Shown: in pieces, positions 52,952 to 63,643 of the stretch
How the letters are laid out: the number at the start of each line of letters is the position of its first letter
Position numbering within the stretch: position 1 is the stretch's first letter
From: Myxococcales bacterium
GTDB taxonomy: Bacteria > Myxococcota_A > Polyangia > Polyangiales > Ga0077539
Direction: 5' to 3'
Assembly (NCBI GenBank): GCA_030652255.1
Contig: JAUSAZ010000056.1
Span: forward strand, 1-64,000
Length of the DNA: 64,000 bases
The notes under the pieces: model-generated
Told to the model about the DNA's origin: nothing
Seen by the model: only the letters and a program-made list of their open reading frames with translations
Databases searched by the model: none
Position numbers and translations under genes: made by a program

Positions 52952-54561
52952 ATGAAGCGCCCCCCCATCGAGACAACCTTCGCAGAGATGAAGCGCTACG
53001 TGCGCTTCTCCGCCGAAGACGAGGCCGCGCTGACCTCCTTCGGCGATGTCGCGACGCCGCACTTCCCGCGCATCGCGGCGGAGTTCTACGAACGCATCCG
53101 CGAGCACGAGGACGCCCACGCCGTGTTCACCGGCGAGGCGCAGATCGAGCGGCTGCAGCGCTCGCTGGTGCGCTGGATGGAGCGGCTCTGCCGGGGCCCC
53201 TACGACGAGGGCTACTACGACGAGCGCGCGAAGATCGGGCGCGTGCACGTGAAGATCGGCCTGCCGCAGCGGTACATGTTCACCGCGATGGCGCTCATCC
53301 GCAGGGAGTTCGACCAGCTCGCGGGCGAGCTGCCGGCCGCCAACGCAGGGGCGGTGCGCGACGCGCTGTCGCGGGTGCTCGACCTCGAGCTCGCCATCAT
53401 GCTGGAGACCTACCGCGACGACTTCGTGGCGCGCATCCAGCGCATCGAGCGGGTGGAGAACGAGCGGCTGCGGCGCGAGCTGGCGCGCAGCGAGCACCGG
53501 TATACGAGCGCGGTCGAGCTCGCGCGGGTGCTCGTCGTGGGCCTCGACGCGTCGGGGCAGATCGCGCTCTTCAACCACGAGGCCGAGCGGGTGACCGGGT
53601 ACGCGCGCGACGAGGCGATCGGGCGGTCCTTCGTGGCGCTGCTCCTCCCGGAGGCGCTGCGCGAAGACGAGGGGGTGCGGCTGCTCAAGGCGGCGTCGGG
53701 CGAGCTCCCCGTCGAGGCGATCTGGGAGGTCCCGCTGCGGGCGCGCTCGGGGCGCGAGCGCATGGTGCGGTGGCAGCTCGCGTACGTGGCCCCGACGCCC
53801 GACGAGTCCGTCGCGCTCTACGCCATCGGGCAGGACGTGACCGAGGAGCGCGCCCTGCAGGAGCGCACCCGGCAGAGCGAGCGGCTCGCCGCGGTGGGCA
53901 CGCTGGCGGCGGGGCTGGCGCACGAGATCCGCAACCCCCTCAACGGCGCGCTGCTCCACGTGACCTACCTCGAGCGCGCGCTCAAGCGCTCCGCGGGGAG
54001 CGACGACGCGCTCGAGACCACCCGCTTCATCGGGACGGAGATCCAGCGGCTGTCTGCGCTCGTGCGAGACTTCCTGGTGTTCGCGCGACCGTCGCCGCCC
54101 AACCGCCGCCCGGCCTCGCTGCGGGCGCTGTGCCTGCGCGCGGTGACGGTGGTGGCCGACGACGCGCGCCAGGCGAAGGCGGAGGTCAGCACCGACTTCC
54201 CCGCGTCCGACGTGGTGATCGACGTGGACGCCGACAAGATCGAGCAGGTGCTGCTCAACCTCCTGCGCAACGCCATCGACGCTGTGGAGGCCGCCGGCGG
54301 CGGGCGCGTGGTGTTGCGGCTTCGGCGCCAGCCCCGGAGCGCGCTCATCGAGGTCGAAGACGACGGCCCGGGGCTGCCCTCCGCCGACGCTCCCATCTTC
54401 GATGCGTTCTACTCGACGAAGGCGCAGGGCACCGGCCTCGGGCTCGCCATCGTTCACCGCGTGGTGAGCGACCATGGTGGTAGCGTCGAGGTCGAGAGCC
54501 ATCCCGGAGAGACCGTGTTTCGCGTGCTGCTCCCGATCGGGAGCGGCGTATCGGAGGTGTC

Positions 54562-54565
<4 letters not shown>
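52952..54565 (+). CDS. Globin-coupled histidine kinase with PAS domain (heme oxygen sensor)
   Basis: This 537-residue sensor kinase has residues 1-165 as a protoglobin-type heme sensor. The proximal His is 99 ([13 protein letters not shown]) and a Tyr sits at about 46; these positions match His99 and Tyr45 of AfGcHK from Anaeromyxobacter. A short coiled coil leads to a PAS domain (~187-300). HisKA follows with H324 ([13 protein letters not shown]), and then a HATPase domain (N-box [25 protein letters not shown]). AfGcHK has no PAS, so this one is longer. It probably reads oxygen or heme redox and phosphorylates the next gene's product, whose GTG overlaps its stop by 4 bases. Confidence 0.92.
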
Positions 54566-55944
<1,379 letters not shown>

Positions 55945-55980
55945 TCGCTGCCCGGCACATCGCTTGAAAAGCGCCAGGCC

Positions 55981-56379
55981 ATGGTGGCCGTGGTCAACTC
56001 GAAGTGCAGCATCCTCGTTGTGGAAGACGACGTCCCGGCGGGGCGCACCCTGGCGCAACTCCTGCGCGAGGATGGCTACTCGGTCGAGGTCATGCTCGAT
56101 GGGGAGGCGGCCATCGGGAGACTGGCGCAGGGGCCACCGCCCGACGTGCTCCTGGTGGACTACCGCCTCCCTCGCGCGTCGGGGCTGGAGGTGGTCGACG
56201 CGGGACGCCGGCTGCACCCGGGCCTGCCCGTCGTGATGGTCACCAGCTATCCCGAGGTGATCGCGCGGCTCGATCGGCGCGCCGGGGTGCCGACGGTCAT
56301 CCTCTCGAAGCCGCTCGTGTACGCCGACCTCACCCGGGAGCTCGAGCAGATGGGCTGCGGCCCGACGGAGTCCGCGTAG
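55981..56379 (+). CDS. Receiver-only response regulator
   Basis: This 132-residue protein is a stand-alone receiver domain (REC). The acidic pocket is EDD (15-17), the phosphoacceptor D60 (LLVDYRLPR), the switch Thr in MVTSY, and the Lys at 110 (ILSKPL). No output domain follows. Single REC proteins relay phosphate or act as sinks that switch off a kinase. It lies 36 bases after the NtrC-type gene and could receive phosphate from the globin-coupled kinase. A weak sigma54-like sequence (CGGCAC-N5-TTGA) just before ATG 55981 lacks the essential -12 C. Confidence 0.9.
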   Translation: MVAVVNSKCSILVVEDDVPAGRTLAQLLREDGYSVEVMLDGEAAIGRLAQGPPPDVLLVDYRLPRASGLEVVDAGRRLHPGLPVVMVTSYPEVIARLDRRAGVPTVILSKPLVYADLTRELEQMGCGPTESA

Positions 56380-56392
56380 TCCATCGCCGCGG

Positions 56393-56408
56393 TGGCACGC
56401 GCCCTGCT
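56393..56408 (+). promoter_or_regulatory. Sigma54 promoter of the CBS-domain gene
   Basis: TGGCACG-CGCC-CTGCT has the invariant GG-N10-GC, with only one T-to-C change in the -12 element. The predicted start is near 56419, 41 bases before ATG 56460, and AGGAGG lies 8 bases upstream of that ATG. No dyad copy is obvious just upstream. Confidence 0.6.
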
Positions 56409-56459
56409 GGACGCCGGGTATCGGCCGCGACCCTTCGTGCGGGCCAGGAGGCGACGACG

Positions 56460-57098
56460 ATGACCTCGAACCAGACCATTGAGTGCGGCATCGGCGTTCG
56501 GGAGATCCTCTCGGGCGACGGCGGCGTGAGGCGTCGGCTGATGGTGCACTGCGAGCCGCAGCACGAGGCGGTCTACGTCGCCACGTGCACGGTGTGCCCG
56601 CGCTGCCTGGGCATCCGGGCGCCGGGCGAGGAGACGCCGGGCGCCGTGATCTGCCGGTCGTCGGACGACGACGAGCCCACGGTGACCGACGACCTGGGCA
56701 TGCGAACCCCCGTGCGGGCGGTGATGGAGCGCGACGTCGCCTGCGTGACGGCCGACGTGTCCGTCGACGCGTTGGTGGCGCTGCTGATACGGCGTGGCGC
56801 GAGCGCAGCGGCGGTGGTCGACGAGGACGGCCACCCGGTGGGCATCGTCTCGTGGTCCGACTGCCTGCGCGTCCGCGCCGGGGCTGCGGACGCTGGGCGC
56901 AACGCGGCGGACGTGATGACCCCGATGGTGTTCTCGGTCACCGAGACCACCGAGCTGTCCCGCGCCATCGACTTGATGGCCGACGGCGGCTTCCACCAGG
57001 TGCCGGTGGTGATGGGCGATGGCAGCGTCGGGGGCATGCTGTCGACCCGCGAGGTGGTGCGCTGGCTGGCCCGGCCGCGGCAGCACCTCGCTCCATGA
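56460..57098 (+). CDS. CBS-domain pair protein with Cys motif
   Basis: This 212-residue protein is read from ATG 56460 behind a strong AGGAGG. The N-terminal ~80 residues include a CTVCPRC motif that may bind zinc or a cluster. Two CBS domains follow (first about residues 81-141, with MRTPVRAVMERDVACV and AAVVDEDGHPVGIVSWSD; second about 142-210, with VMTPMVFSVTETTELSRAI and QVPVVMGDGSVGGMLS). CBS pairs bind adenosine nucleotides and sense energy or redox state. A sigma54 promoter and its place beside the oxygen-sensing genes suggest a low-oxygen function. Confidence 0.85.
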   Translation: MTSNQTIECGIGVREILSGDGGVRRRLMVHCEPQHEAVYVATCTVCPRCLGIRAPGEETPGAVICRSSDDDEPTVTDDLGMRTPVRAVMERDVACVTADVSVDALVALLIRRGASAAAVVDEDGHPVGIVSWSDCLRVRAGAADAGRNAADVMTPMVFSVTETTELSRAIDLMADGGFHQVPVVMGDGSVGGMLSTREVVRWLARPRQHLAP

Positions 57099-57153
57099 GC
57101 GAGCGACCCGCGCGACGACCGTGACCATCACGGCCCCGCGGGGCTTTGATCGC

Positions 57154-59034
57154 CTAGAGCTGCGGCTCCAGGGCGATGCTCAGCCGAACCTCGTACTCCG
57201 TGTCCTCCGCTTGCGGGAGGTCGCCGTGGAAGGCTCCCAGCACCGCGTCGCGGCAGCCGCCGACGATCGACCCACCGCCGCTCAGGCGCACCTCGTCGGC
57301 GCGGCGGTCGCGCACCCCGATGACCGCGCTCACCGTGGCGGGTGCGCCGAAGGCCGCCGCGCCGCCGCGGGACTGCGCCGCTCGCATCACGCAGCGCGCG
57401 AGGGCTTCGGCGGCCTGCGATCCGCGCCCCTGGATCGCCCCCCTCGCGATGCCGCCGGTCACCTGCATCGAAGCGAGCGATCCACGCACCGAGCGCAGGG
57501 TCGGCGCGGGAGGCGGCGCGACGACGGGCGCTGGGGCAACGACCACGGCGGTCGCTGCGACGGGGACCACGACGGGCGTCGGCGCCACCGGCTCGACCAC
57601 CGGCGCGGGCTCGACCGCGGGCGCCGGTGCGATCGCGGCCGGCACGGCTGCGAGGGTCTCGGCGCTGGCCCGGCGGGAGCCCGACGTGCTTCGGCTCCTC
57701 GACTGCGCGCGCGCCTCGGGCAGGGGCGTTGGGGTCGCCGGTGTGCCTGCGTCGACCTCTCGAGGGACCACCGCGACGGCCTCGGCGACGGCCGTCGGTG
57801 GCACCTGGGCGGCCTCCGCGACGAGGGTGCGCCCCGCGTCGACGACCACGGGTGCCAGAGCGATCGGCCGGGAGGGAGCCACCGGCGTCGGTGACCCGGC
57901 CCGCGGAAGGCGCCACACCACCACGGCCGCGAGCGCGACCGCGACGCCCACCGCGGCCGCGATCGGGAGCCAGCGGGCCTTCGAGGCGGGCGCCTCGCGG
58001 GCGGCGGGAGCGTCCGGCGTGGGGGTCTCGAGAAGGGTCGCCGCGAGGCCCGGGACCTCCTTGGGACCAGGGACCACCAGCGGGCGGGGCGTGCTGCGCC
58101 AGGCGACGTTCGCGGTGGGCGTGACCTGGTCGGGCGCGATGAGCTTCAGCGCCTGGCGCATCGCGCGCGCGTTGGAGAAGCGCCGCTCGGGGTCCTTCGC
58201 CATGGCCCTGGCGATCACCGCGTCGAGCGCCTCGGGGCAATGGGGGTTGCGCATCCTCGCCGAGGGGGCGGGCTCGGTGATGTGCAGCATGATGACCCCG
58301 ATCGCGTTGTCCGCGATGAACGGGATCTCCCCGGTGATCATCTCGTAGAGGATCACCCCGCACTGGTAGAGGTCGCTGCGCCCGTCGACGGCCTTCGCCT
58401 GCGCCTGCTCCGGGGACATGTACGCCGGCGAGCCCGGCGTGATGCCCGTCGCGGTGAGCTTCGCCGCGGCCTTCGGGTCCCCGGGGTCATCGAGCATCTT
58501 GGCGATGCCGAAGTCCGCGACCTTCACGGTCTCGCCGGCGACGTCCTCGCCGCCGCGCGACACGAGCATGATGTTCTCGGGCTTCATGTCGCGGTGCACG
58601 ATGCCCGCGTCGTGGGCCTCGGAGAGCGCCGCGAGCACCTGCGACATGATCGCGACGCAGCGGGGGGCCGAGAGCGTGCCCTCGCGCTGGATGAGGTCGT
58701 CGAGGCTCTCGCCGCGGAGGTACTCCATCACGATGTACGCGGTGCCGTCGGGCTCGATGCCGAAGTCGAACACTGCGACGGAGTTGGGGTGGTCGAAGCG
58801 GCTCGCGGCCTTCGCCTCCCGCAAGAAGCGTTGCAGCGTCCCCTGGTCGGCGCCGAGGTTGGCGTGCAGTAGCTTCACCGCCACGATTTTGTCGAGCGGC
58901 CGCTGGGTCGCCCGGTACACCCGCCCCATCGCTCCCGCGCCAAGGAAGCCGTCGATGAGGTACTTCCCGGCCATCACCCTCCCGAGGAAGGGGTCGCGCG
59001 CTTCGAAGAGGGGCACGTCGTCCGACACGGCCAT
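57154..59034 (-). CDS. Membrane-anchored Ser/Thr protein kinase
   Basis: This 626-residue Hanks-type kinase has a P-loop GAGAMG (32-37), Lys 54 (VAVKLL), catalytic HRDMKPEN (Asp 149), DFG at 174-176 and the SPAYMSPEQ activation segment. The kinase ends near 300, followed by a linker, one membrane helix (about 355-375), and a Pro/Ala/Val-rich stretch. The last ~100 residues form a domain with MAQSRGGAA-like and CVMRAAQSRGG / GGCRDAVLGAF segments. It resembles AgmX/PglI-like repeats at the C-terminus of myxobacterial proteins. It probably senses something outside. The 5'-end ATG overlaps no neighbour. Confidence 0.93.
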   Translation of the reverse strand: MAVSDDVPLFEARDPFLGRVMAGKYLIDGFLGAGAMGRVYRATQRPLDKIVAVKLLHANLGADQGTLQRFLREAKAASRFDHPNSVAVFDFGIEPDGTAYIVMEYLRGESLDDLIQREGTLSAPRCVAIMSQVLAALSEAHDAGIVHRDMKPENIMLVSRGGEDVAGETVKVADFGIAKMLDDPGDPKAAAKLTATGITPGSPAYMSPEQAQAKAVDGRSDLYQCGVILYEMITGEIPFIADNAIGVIMLHITEPAPSARMRNPHCPEALDAVIARAMAKDPERRFSNARAMRQALKLIAPDQVTPTANVAWRSTPRPLVVPGPKEVPGLAATLLETPTPDAPAAREAPASKARWLPIAAAVGVAVALAAVVVWRLPRAGSPTPVAPSRPIALAPVVVDAGRTLVAEAAQVPPTAVAEAVAVVPREVDAGTPATPTPLPEARAQSRSRSTSGSRRASAETLAAVPAAIAPAPAVEPAPVVEPVAPTPVVVPVAATAVVVAPAPVVAPPPAPTLRSVRGSLASMQVTGGIARGAIQGRGSQAAEALARCVMRAAQSRGGAAAFGAPATVSAVIGVRDRRADEVRLSGGGSIVGGCRDAVLGAFHGDLPQAEDTEYEVRLSIALEPQL

Positions 59035-59071
59035 GGATGCTAACAGAGCCCGCGCCCGGCGCTCCTACGGC

Positions 59072-60439
59072 TCACCCACCGCCCGCACGCACGATGCGAT
59101 GGATCACGAAGCCGTCGGTGCCGTCGAGGTCGGGTCGCAGCACCGTGCGCTCGTGGCCCGCGGCCCAGCCCGGCCGCGCCGCGAGCAGCGCCTCGACGGG
59201 CGCGTCACCCTCCTCGGCCGTGAGCGTACACACCGCGTAGAGCAGCACGCCGCCGGGCCGTACCCAGTGCGCCGCCCGCTCGAGCACCGCGGTCTGCACC
59301 GCCGTCAGCGCGCGCCAGGCGGCGGCGTCGCGCAGCCGGAGCATGAGGTCGGGCCGATGCGCGAGGGTGCCGAGCCCCGAGCAGGGCGCGTCGACCATCA
59401 CCACGTCGTAGCCCCCCGCGGGCGCGGCCCTCGCGAGGTCGCCGTCGCCCACCGTGAGGTCGACCGCGAAGGTCTCCAGGGCGAGGTGCTCGAGGAGCCC
59501 GAGGCGCGCGAGGTTGGCCCGCAGCGTCTCGAGCTTGGCGGGGTGTTGATCGACCGCGTGCAGCGTCCCCCGGCCGGCCATTTGCGTCGCGAGCACGGCG
59601 CTCTTTCCGCCGCGGCCCGCGCAGAGGTCGAGCACGCTCATCCCGGGGCCCGCGCCCGCCATCAGCGCGACCACCTGGGCGCCCTCCTCCTGGATGTCGA
59701 AGAGGCCCTCCTTCCAGGCCGCGGTGTAGCTCAGGTCGCCCGCGTGCTCGACCGACAGCGCCAGCGGCGAGCGCTTGCCCGGCGTGATGGCCGCCCCAGC
59801 GCGCTCGCGCAGCAACCGCTCCATCAGCGCGTCGCGATCGATGCGCAGCGGGTTGACCCGCACGGACGACACCGCGCTGCGCTCGAGCGCCGCCCGCAAC
59901 ACCGACTCGACGGCCTCCTGTCCGAGCAGCGAGCCGATGCGCACCCGCACCGCCACGGGGACGGCCCGCAGCGCGAGGGTCACCCTCCGATCGGCGGGGA
60001 GGGGATCGGGGCGCTCTCCCGCGACCCGGCGGAGCACGGCGTTGGCGAAGCCTGCGAGCCCCTTGGAGCGCCAGCGCTTGAGGGCGTCGACGGCAGCGTC
60101 GACGGCGGCCGACGGGGGGATACGGTCGAGCGCGAGGACCTGGTACACGGCCACGCGGAGCACGTTGCGCGACCACGGGTCGAGCAGGTCGATGGACTTC
60201 GCGCCGTTCTTGGCGAAGCGGGCGAGCTCGGCGTCGAGCACCGGGAGGGTGCGCAGGGCGCCGTAGACGAGCTCGGTGGCGAGGCCCCGGTCGCGCGCGC
60301 CAAGGGCAGGGGTGCGCGCGATGGCGGCGTCGAGGGCGGCGGCAGCGAAGGCGCCGTCGGCCTCGGTGCGCGTGAGCACCTCCGCGGCTCGCAGCCTGGC
60401 ATCACCGCGGAGCGCCTCTCGGGGAACCTGTCCAGACAT
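59072..60439 (-). CDS. rsmB: 16S rRNA m5C967 methyltransferase
   Basis: RsmB methylates cytosine 967 of 16S rRNA. The 455-residue protein has an N-terminal NusB-like RNA-binding half (ELVYGALRTLPVLDAEL, about 55-73) and a C-terminal SAM-dependent half. SAM binding is at VLDLCAGRGGKSA (269-281), the APCSG motif is at 351-355, and the catalytic YAVCTL (Cys 404) follows. Both conserved Cys are in place. The start is ATG 60439. It lies 70 bases after the polyferredoxin gene stop and could be in the same transcript, with no functional tie known. Confidence 0.95.
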   Translation of the reverse strand: MSGQVPREALRGDARLRAAEVLTRTEADGAFAAAALDAAIARTPALGARDRGLATELVYGALRTLPVLDAELARFAKNGAKSIDLLDPWSRNVLRVAVYQVLALDRIPPSAAVDAAVDALKRWRSKGLAGFANAVLRRVAGERPDPLPADRRVTLALRAVPVAVRVRIGSLLGQEAVESVLRAALERSAVSSVRVNPLRIDRDALMERLLRERAGAAITPGKRSPLALSVEHAGDLSYTAAWKEGLFDIQEEGAQVVALMAGAGPGMSVLDLCAGRGGKSAVLATQMAGRGTLHAVDQHPAKLETLRANLARLGLLEHLALETFAVDLTVGDGDLARAAPAGGYDVVMVDAPCSGLGTLAHRPDLMLRLRDAAAWRALTAVQTAVLERAAHWVRPGGVLLYAVCTLTAEEGDAPVEALLAARPGWAAGHERTVLRPDLDGTDGFVIHRIVRAGGG

Positions 60440-60509
60440 GGCCGGCGCTTTAACACGAGCGGGCCGCGCCGCGCAGGTGAACCGAGGGTTTACCCGGGAC
60501 GGTAATCCC

Positions 60510-62453
60510 TCAGGCCCCGGGGCGGTTGTAGTTGTTGGTCTCGAGCAGGATGACGTTGGTGCGGCTGCGAGACTCGCCGACGGAGGTCACGTACACCGCG
60601 GGGCGGTCTTGCACCGGGCAGACCTTCTCGCAGGCGCCGCAGCCGATGCAGAGCTGCGGGTCGACGTGCGGCCGCTGGACGTGGACCATCTGCCCGTTGC
60701 GGTCGGGGACGTCGATCTCCTCGACCCAGATGGACTTCGGCGAGGTCGGGCAGAACTCCTCGCAGACGATGCACGGCGTGGCCATCGACCAGGGGAGGCA
60801 GCGCCCGTGGTCGTAGAACGCCGTCCCGATCTTGATGGGCTCGACGTGCCGCACGGGGTTGCCGAGCTTCTGCTCCTCGGTGATCTTCTGGATCGCGCCG
60901 GTGGGGCACACCTGGCCGCAGAGCACGCAGGTAGGCTCGCAGTACCCGATGCGGGGGATGAGGATCGGCGTCCAGAACCCCTCGATGCCGCTCTCCAGGA
61001 AGGCCGGGTGGAGGGCGTTGTTGGGGCACACCTTCATGCACTCCGCGCAGCGGATGCACCGCTCCATGAAGTCCCGCTCGGGCACCGACCCGGGCGGGCG
61101 GATGAGCCGGTCGTAGTAGTTGGCGTCGATGGTGTCGCTGGTCCGGGCGAGGGGAAGCGCCGCCGCACCCACGGCGGCCGCCACGATGACCTTCCGCCGG
61201 TCGAGACCGTCCTGCGCGAGCGCCGCGCTACGCCGGTTGGGCAGGAAGCGGAACTTGATCACGTCCTCCGGGCAGGCCGTCTCGCAGTTGAGGCACATGT
61301 GACACTCGTCCTGCTTCCACTTCACGCCGCCCTGGGGGCTGTCGGCTCCCTGGCAGTCCACGAGGCAGAGGTTGCAGTCGGTGCACTTGGAGTGGTCCTT
61401 CTCCATGCCGAAGAGGGCGTTGCGGGCGATGAGCCCGAGCGTCGCGCCGAGGGGGCAGAGCGCGCGGCACCAGAAGCGCGGAATCCAGCGGTTGGCGAGG
61501 AGCACCGCGAAGAGCAGCCCCCCGATGACCCAGGTTTGGTGGAAGAAGTACTGCCGCGGCTGGAGTACGGTCGCGACGAGCGCATCGCGGGTCACATCGC
61601 TCCCCTGCTGGAAGAGATGGATGTTGGTCTGCGAGACCTGATCGAGACCCCGGCCGGTGATGTAGCTCACGGCCGGCAGCACCGCGAGGCCGATGGCCCG
61701 CACGCAGATGCAGATGGGATCGAAGAGCCCCCCGATGGCGCTGCCGCACACCGCTGCCACGAGGAAGGCCCCGAGCAGGTAGTACTTCACGTTCTGGTAG
61801 GGGTGGGTCATGTTGGCGCGCACGCGCCGGCCGCCCCCAGTGCCGCTCTTCGGGTTGGGGAAGAGCCACGCAAAGAAGTGGTGGAGGGTGCCGAAGGGGC
61901 AGATCCACCCGCAGAACACCCGGCCGAAGATGACCGTGACCGCGACCATCCCGACGCTCCACCAGAGCGCGCGGTAGACGGTGTGCGACGACAGGAAGGT
62001 CATCAGCGCGATGAAGGGATCGGCGAGGAGGAAGGCCTCGACGGGGTAGGGCATGCGCACCGTGGCGCCGCCGCTGAAGCTCCCGCGAAACTCCGTCCGC
62101 ACGAGCAGGAAGAGAAACAGGAACAGGAAGAAGGCCTGCGACACCCGGCGCGAGTTGCGCAGCGCCACGATGATCTTGCGGGCTGGCAGGCCCGAGCCGG
62201 GGCGCTTGCGGGGTTTCGTGCGGGCGCGCAGCCACTCCCTCGCGCGGGTGAGGAGACCGGGCTTCGCGGTGACCGCCCCCGCCGACGCCGAGCTCGCCGC
62301 GCTCGCGACGGCGGGCGTGACCGCGACCGCCGGCGCCACGAGGTCGCTGGCGATGACCATCGGCGCGGAGGGCGCTGCGGCTCCGTCGAGCGAGGGCACC
62401 TCGCCGACCACGCCGAGCCACGGAATGGGCAGCGGCAGCCCGCCGCCGCTCAT
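60510..62453 (-). CDS. NapH-NapG-like fused polyferredoxin with internal twin-arginine segment
   Basis: This 647-residue iron-sulfur membrane protein has residues 95-340 resembling NapH: four or more helices, CGWICPFG (181-188) and CRALCPLG (329-336). Two ferredoxin clusters follow (CTDCNLC at 357-363, CHMCLNC at 384-390). Then an internal twin-arginine and hydrophobic stretch (RR 419-420, DRRKVIVAAAVGAAALPLA) leads into a NapG-like ferredoxin block with clusters at 466, 505, 561 and 602. NapG is normally a separate Tat-exported protein. The protein would pass quinol electrons to periplasmic partners. It is coded right after a Tat-exported DUF362 protein, with a 4-base overlap. Confidence 0.88.
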   Translation of the reverse strand: MSGGGLPLPIPWLGVVGEVPSLDGAAAPSAPMVIASDLVAPAVAVTPAVASAASSASAGAVTAKPGLLTRAREWLRARTKPRKRPGSGLPARKIIVALRNSRRVSQAFFLFLFLFLLVRTEFRGSFSGGATVRMPYPVEAFLLADPFIALMTFLSSHTVYRALWWSVGMVAVTVIFGRVFCGWICPFGTLHHFFAWLFPNPKSGTGGGRRVRANMTHPYQNVKYYLLGAFLVAAVCGSAIGGLFDPICICVRAIGLAVLPAVSYITGRGLDQVSQTNIHLFQQGSDVTRDALVATVLQPRQYFFHQTWVIGGLLFAVLLANRWIPRFWCRALCPLGATLGLIARNALFGMEKDHSKCTDCNLCLVDCQGADSPQGGVKWKQDECHMCLNCETACPEDVIKFRFLPNRRSAALAQDGLDRRKVIVAAAVGAAALPLARTSDTIDANYYDRLIRPPGSVPERDFMERCIRCAECMKVCPNNALHPAFLESGIEGFWTPILIPRIGYCEPTCVLCGQVCPTGAIQKITEEQKLGNPVRHVEPIKIGTAFYDHGRCLPWSMATPCIVCEEFCPTSPKSIWVEEIDVPDRNGQMVHVQRPHVDPQLCIGCGACEKVCPVQDRPAVYVTSVGESRSRTNVILLETNNYNRPGA

Positions 62454-63547
62454 ACGATCACCTGCGTGCGACGCCCGTGATTGAGCGCAAACGCGACCGC
62501 CGCCGGGTCTTCCCCATCGGGCACCACCATCGCCCTGCGTTCGACGCTCCCGTCACCGAGCACCGCGACCTCCCTCGGCCGCAGGGTCTGCCAGTTCATC
62601 GTGCCGAGGTGCCGCTCCTGGCCCATTCGCAGGTACGGGAGGTTCTCCGGGCGTTGCCCGATGAGGGTGCAGCCGAAGGCGTCGGCCGCCACCTGATCGA
62701 TGGTGGCGATCACCGTGTTCATTCGCTGGGTGTCGTCGACGTTGCCGCCCTGCGGGCCGTTTCGCATCATCACCCGGATGCCGTCGACCACGGTCAGCGT
62801 CGGTCGCATGAAGGTCGCGAGGTCGGCAATCGACACGTCGATCGACTGATGGAGCCGGTTGCGACGCCCTCCCAGGGTGCCATACCAGTTCTTCATCGCC
62901 GCAGTGTATTTCGCGAGGTTGTGGTGCTTGGCGACGGGGCAATTGATGACCTTGTCGGCCTCGATGAGCGTGCGGTACACGGGCCACTCGTCGAGCACCT
63001 CGCCGCCCAGTCGCATGGCGCGAAACCGATGCTCTGCGGGGAGCACGACCTCGGCGCCGACCCGGTGGGCCCGGGCCCAGATGCCGCTGCGCTGGAAGCA
63101 ACGCCCCGGGTCGTTGCAGCTCGCGTCGGTGACGATCACCTTGCGGGCGCCAGCGTCCAGGACCATCCGCACCACCGCCGCGACCACCTCGGGGTTGGTG
63201 TTCGCCGCCTGCATGGGAGTCCGGTCCCAACCGATGTTCGGCTTGACCACCACGATGTCACCGCGAGAGATGAAGCGCGCCATGCCCCCGAGCGCGGCGA
63301 GCGCGTGCTCGACCAGGAGGGTCGGCGCGGTGCCAGAGGTGCCTCGGGCGACGGAGAAGTCGCTCGGCCCCCCGCGGTCGGCGCGGTGATAGTCGCGGAC
63401 CTCCCGCACCCCGGTGGCGCCACCGAGGTTCCATCCCCCGCGGTCGAACGCAAGCTTCGCGGAGAGCCCCGCCCCGCCGAGGACGGCGAGGGCCTTGCCT
63501 CCTCGCAACAAGAGCTCTCGGCGCGTCGGTCGGGGATCGGCACTCAT
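62450..63547 (-). CDS. Tat-exported DUF362 protein
   Basis: This 365-residue protein has a twin-arginine signal (TRRELLLRGGKALAVL, RR at 9-10). The DUF362 body has VVVKPNIGWDRTPMQAANTNPEVV, a VTDASCNDPG segment, and CPVAKHHNLAKYTAAMKNWYG. DUF362 domains occur alone or fused to ferredoxins and are thought to be redox proteins of unknown activity. Here the next gene is a polyferredoxin, overlapping by 4 bases, so electron exchange between the two at the outer face of the membrane is a reasonable guess. Start ATG 63547. Confidence 0.92.
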   Translation of the reverse strand: MSADPRPTRRELLLRGGKALAVLGGAGLSAKLAFDRGGWNLGGATGVREVRDYHRADRGGPSDFSVARGTSGTAPTLLVEHALAALGGMARFISRGDIVVVKPNIGWDRTPMQAANTNPEVVAAVVRMVLDAGARKVIVTDASCNDPGRCFQRSGIWARAHRVGAEVVLPAEHRFRAMRLGGEVLDEWPVYRTLIEADKVINCPVAKHHNLAKYTAAMKNWYGTLGGRRNRLHQSIDVSIADLATFMRPTLTVVDGIRVMMRNGPQGGNVDDTQRMNTVIATIDQVAADAFGCTLIGQRPENLPYLRMGQERHLGTMNWQTLRPREVAVLGDGSVERRAMVVPDGEDPAAVAFALNHGRRTQVIV

Positions 63548-63643
63548 GAGGTCCGGGCAATCTACCCGCGCGACCCCACGGGCAGCAACTCGCCGGCCTC
63601 AGTTCGACCCGCGGACACTGTGCAATGGCGCGAGAAATCCGGG

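Noticed and set aside
55954..55967. Sigma54-like CGGCAC-N5-TTGA before the receiver-only gene
   Set aside because: The -24 half is good but the invariant C of the -12 GC is A, and no dyad is seen upstream; treated as a chance resemblance, although the spacing to the ATG is like that of the SafE gene.
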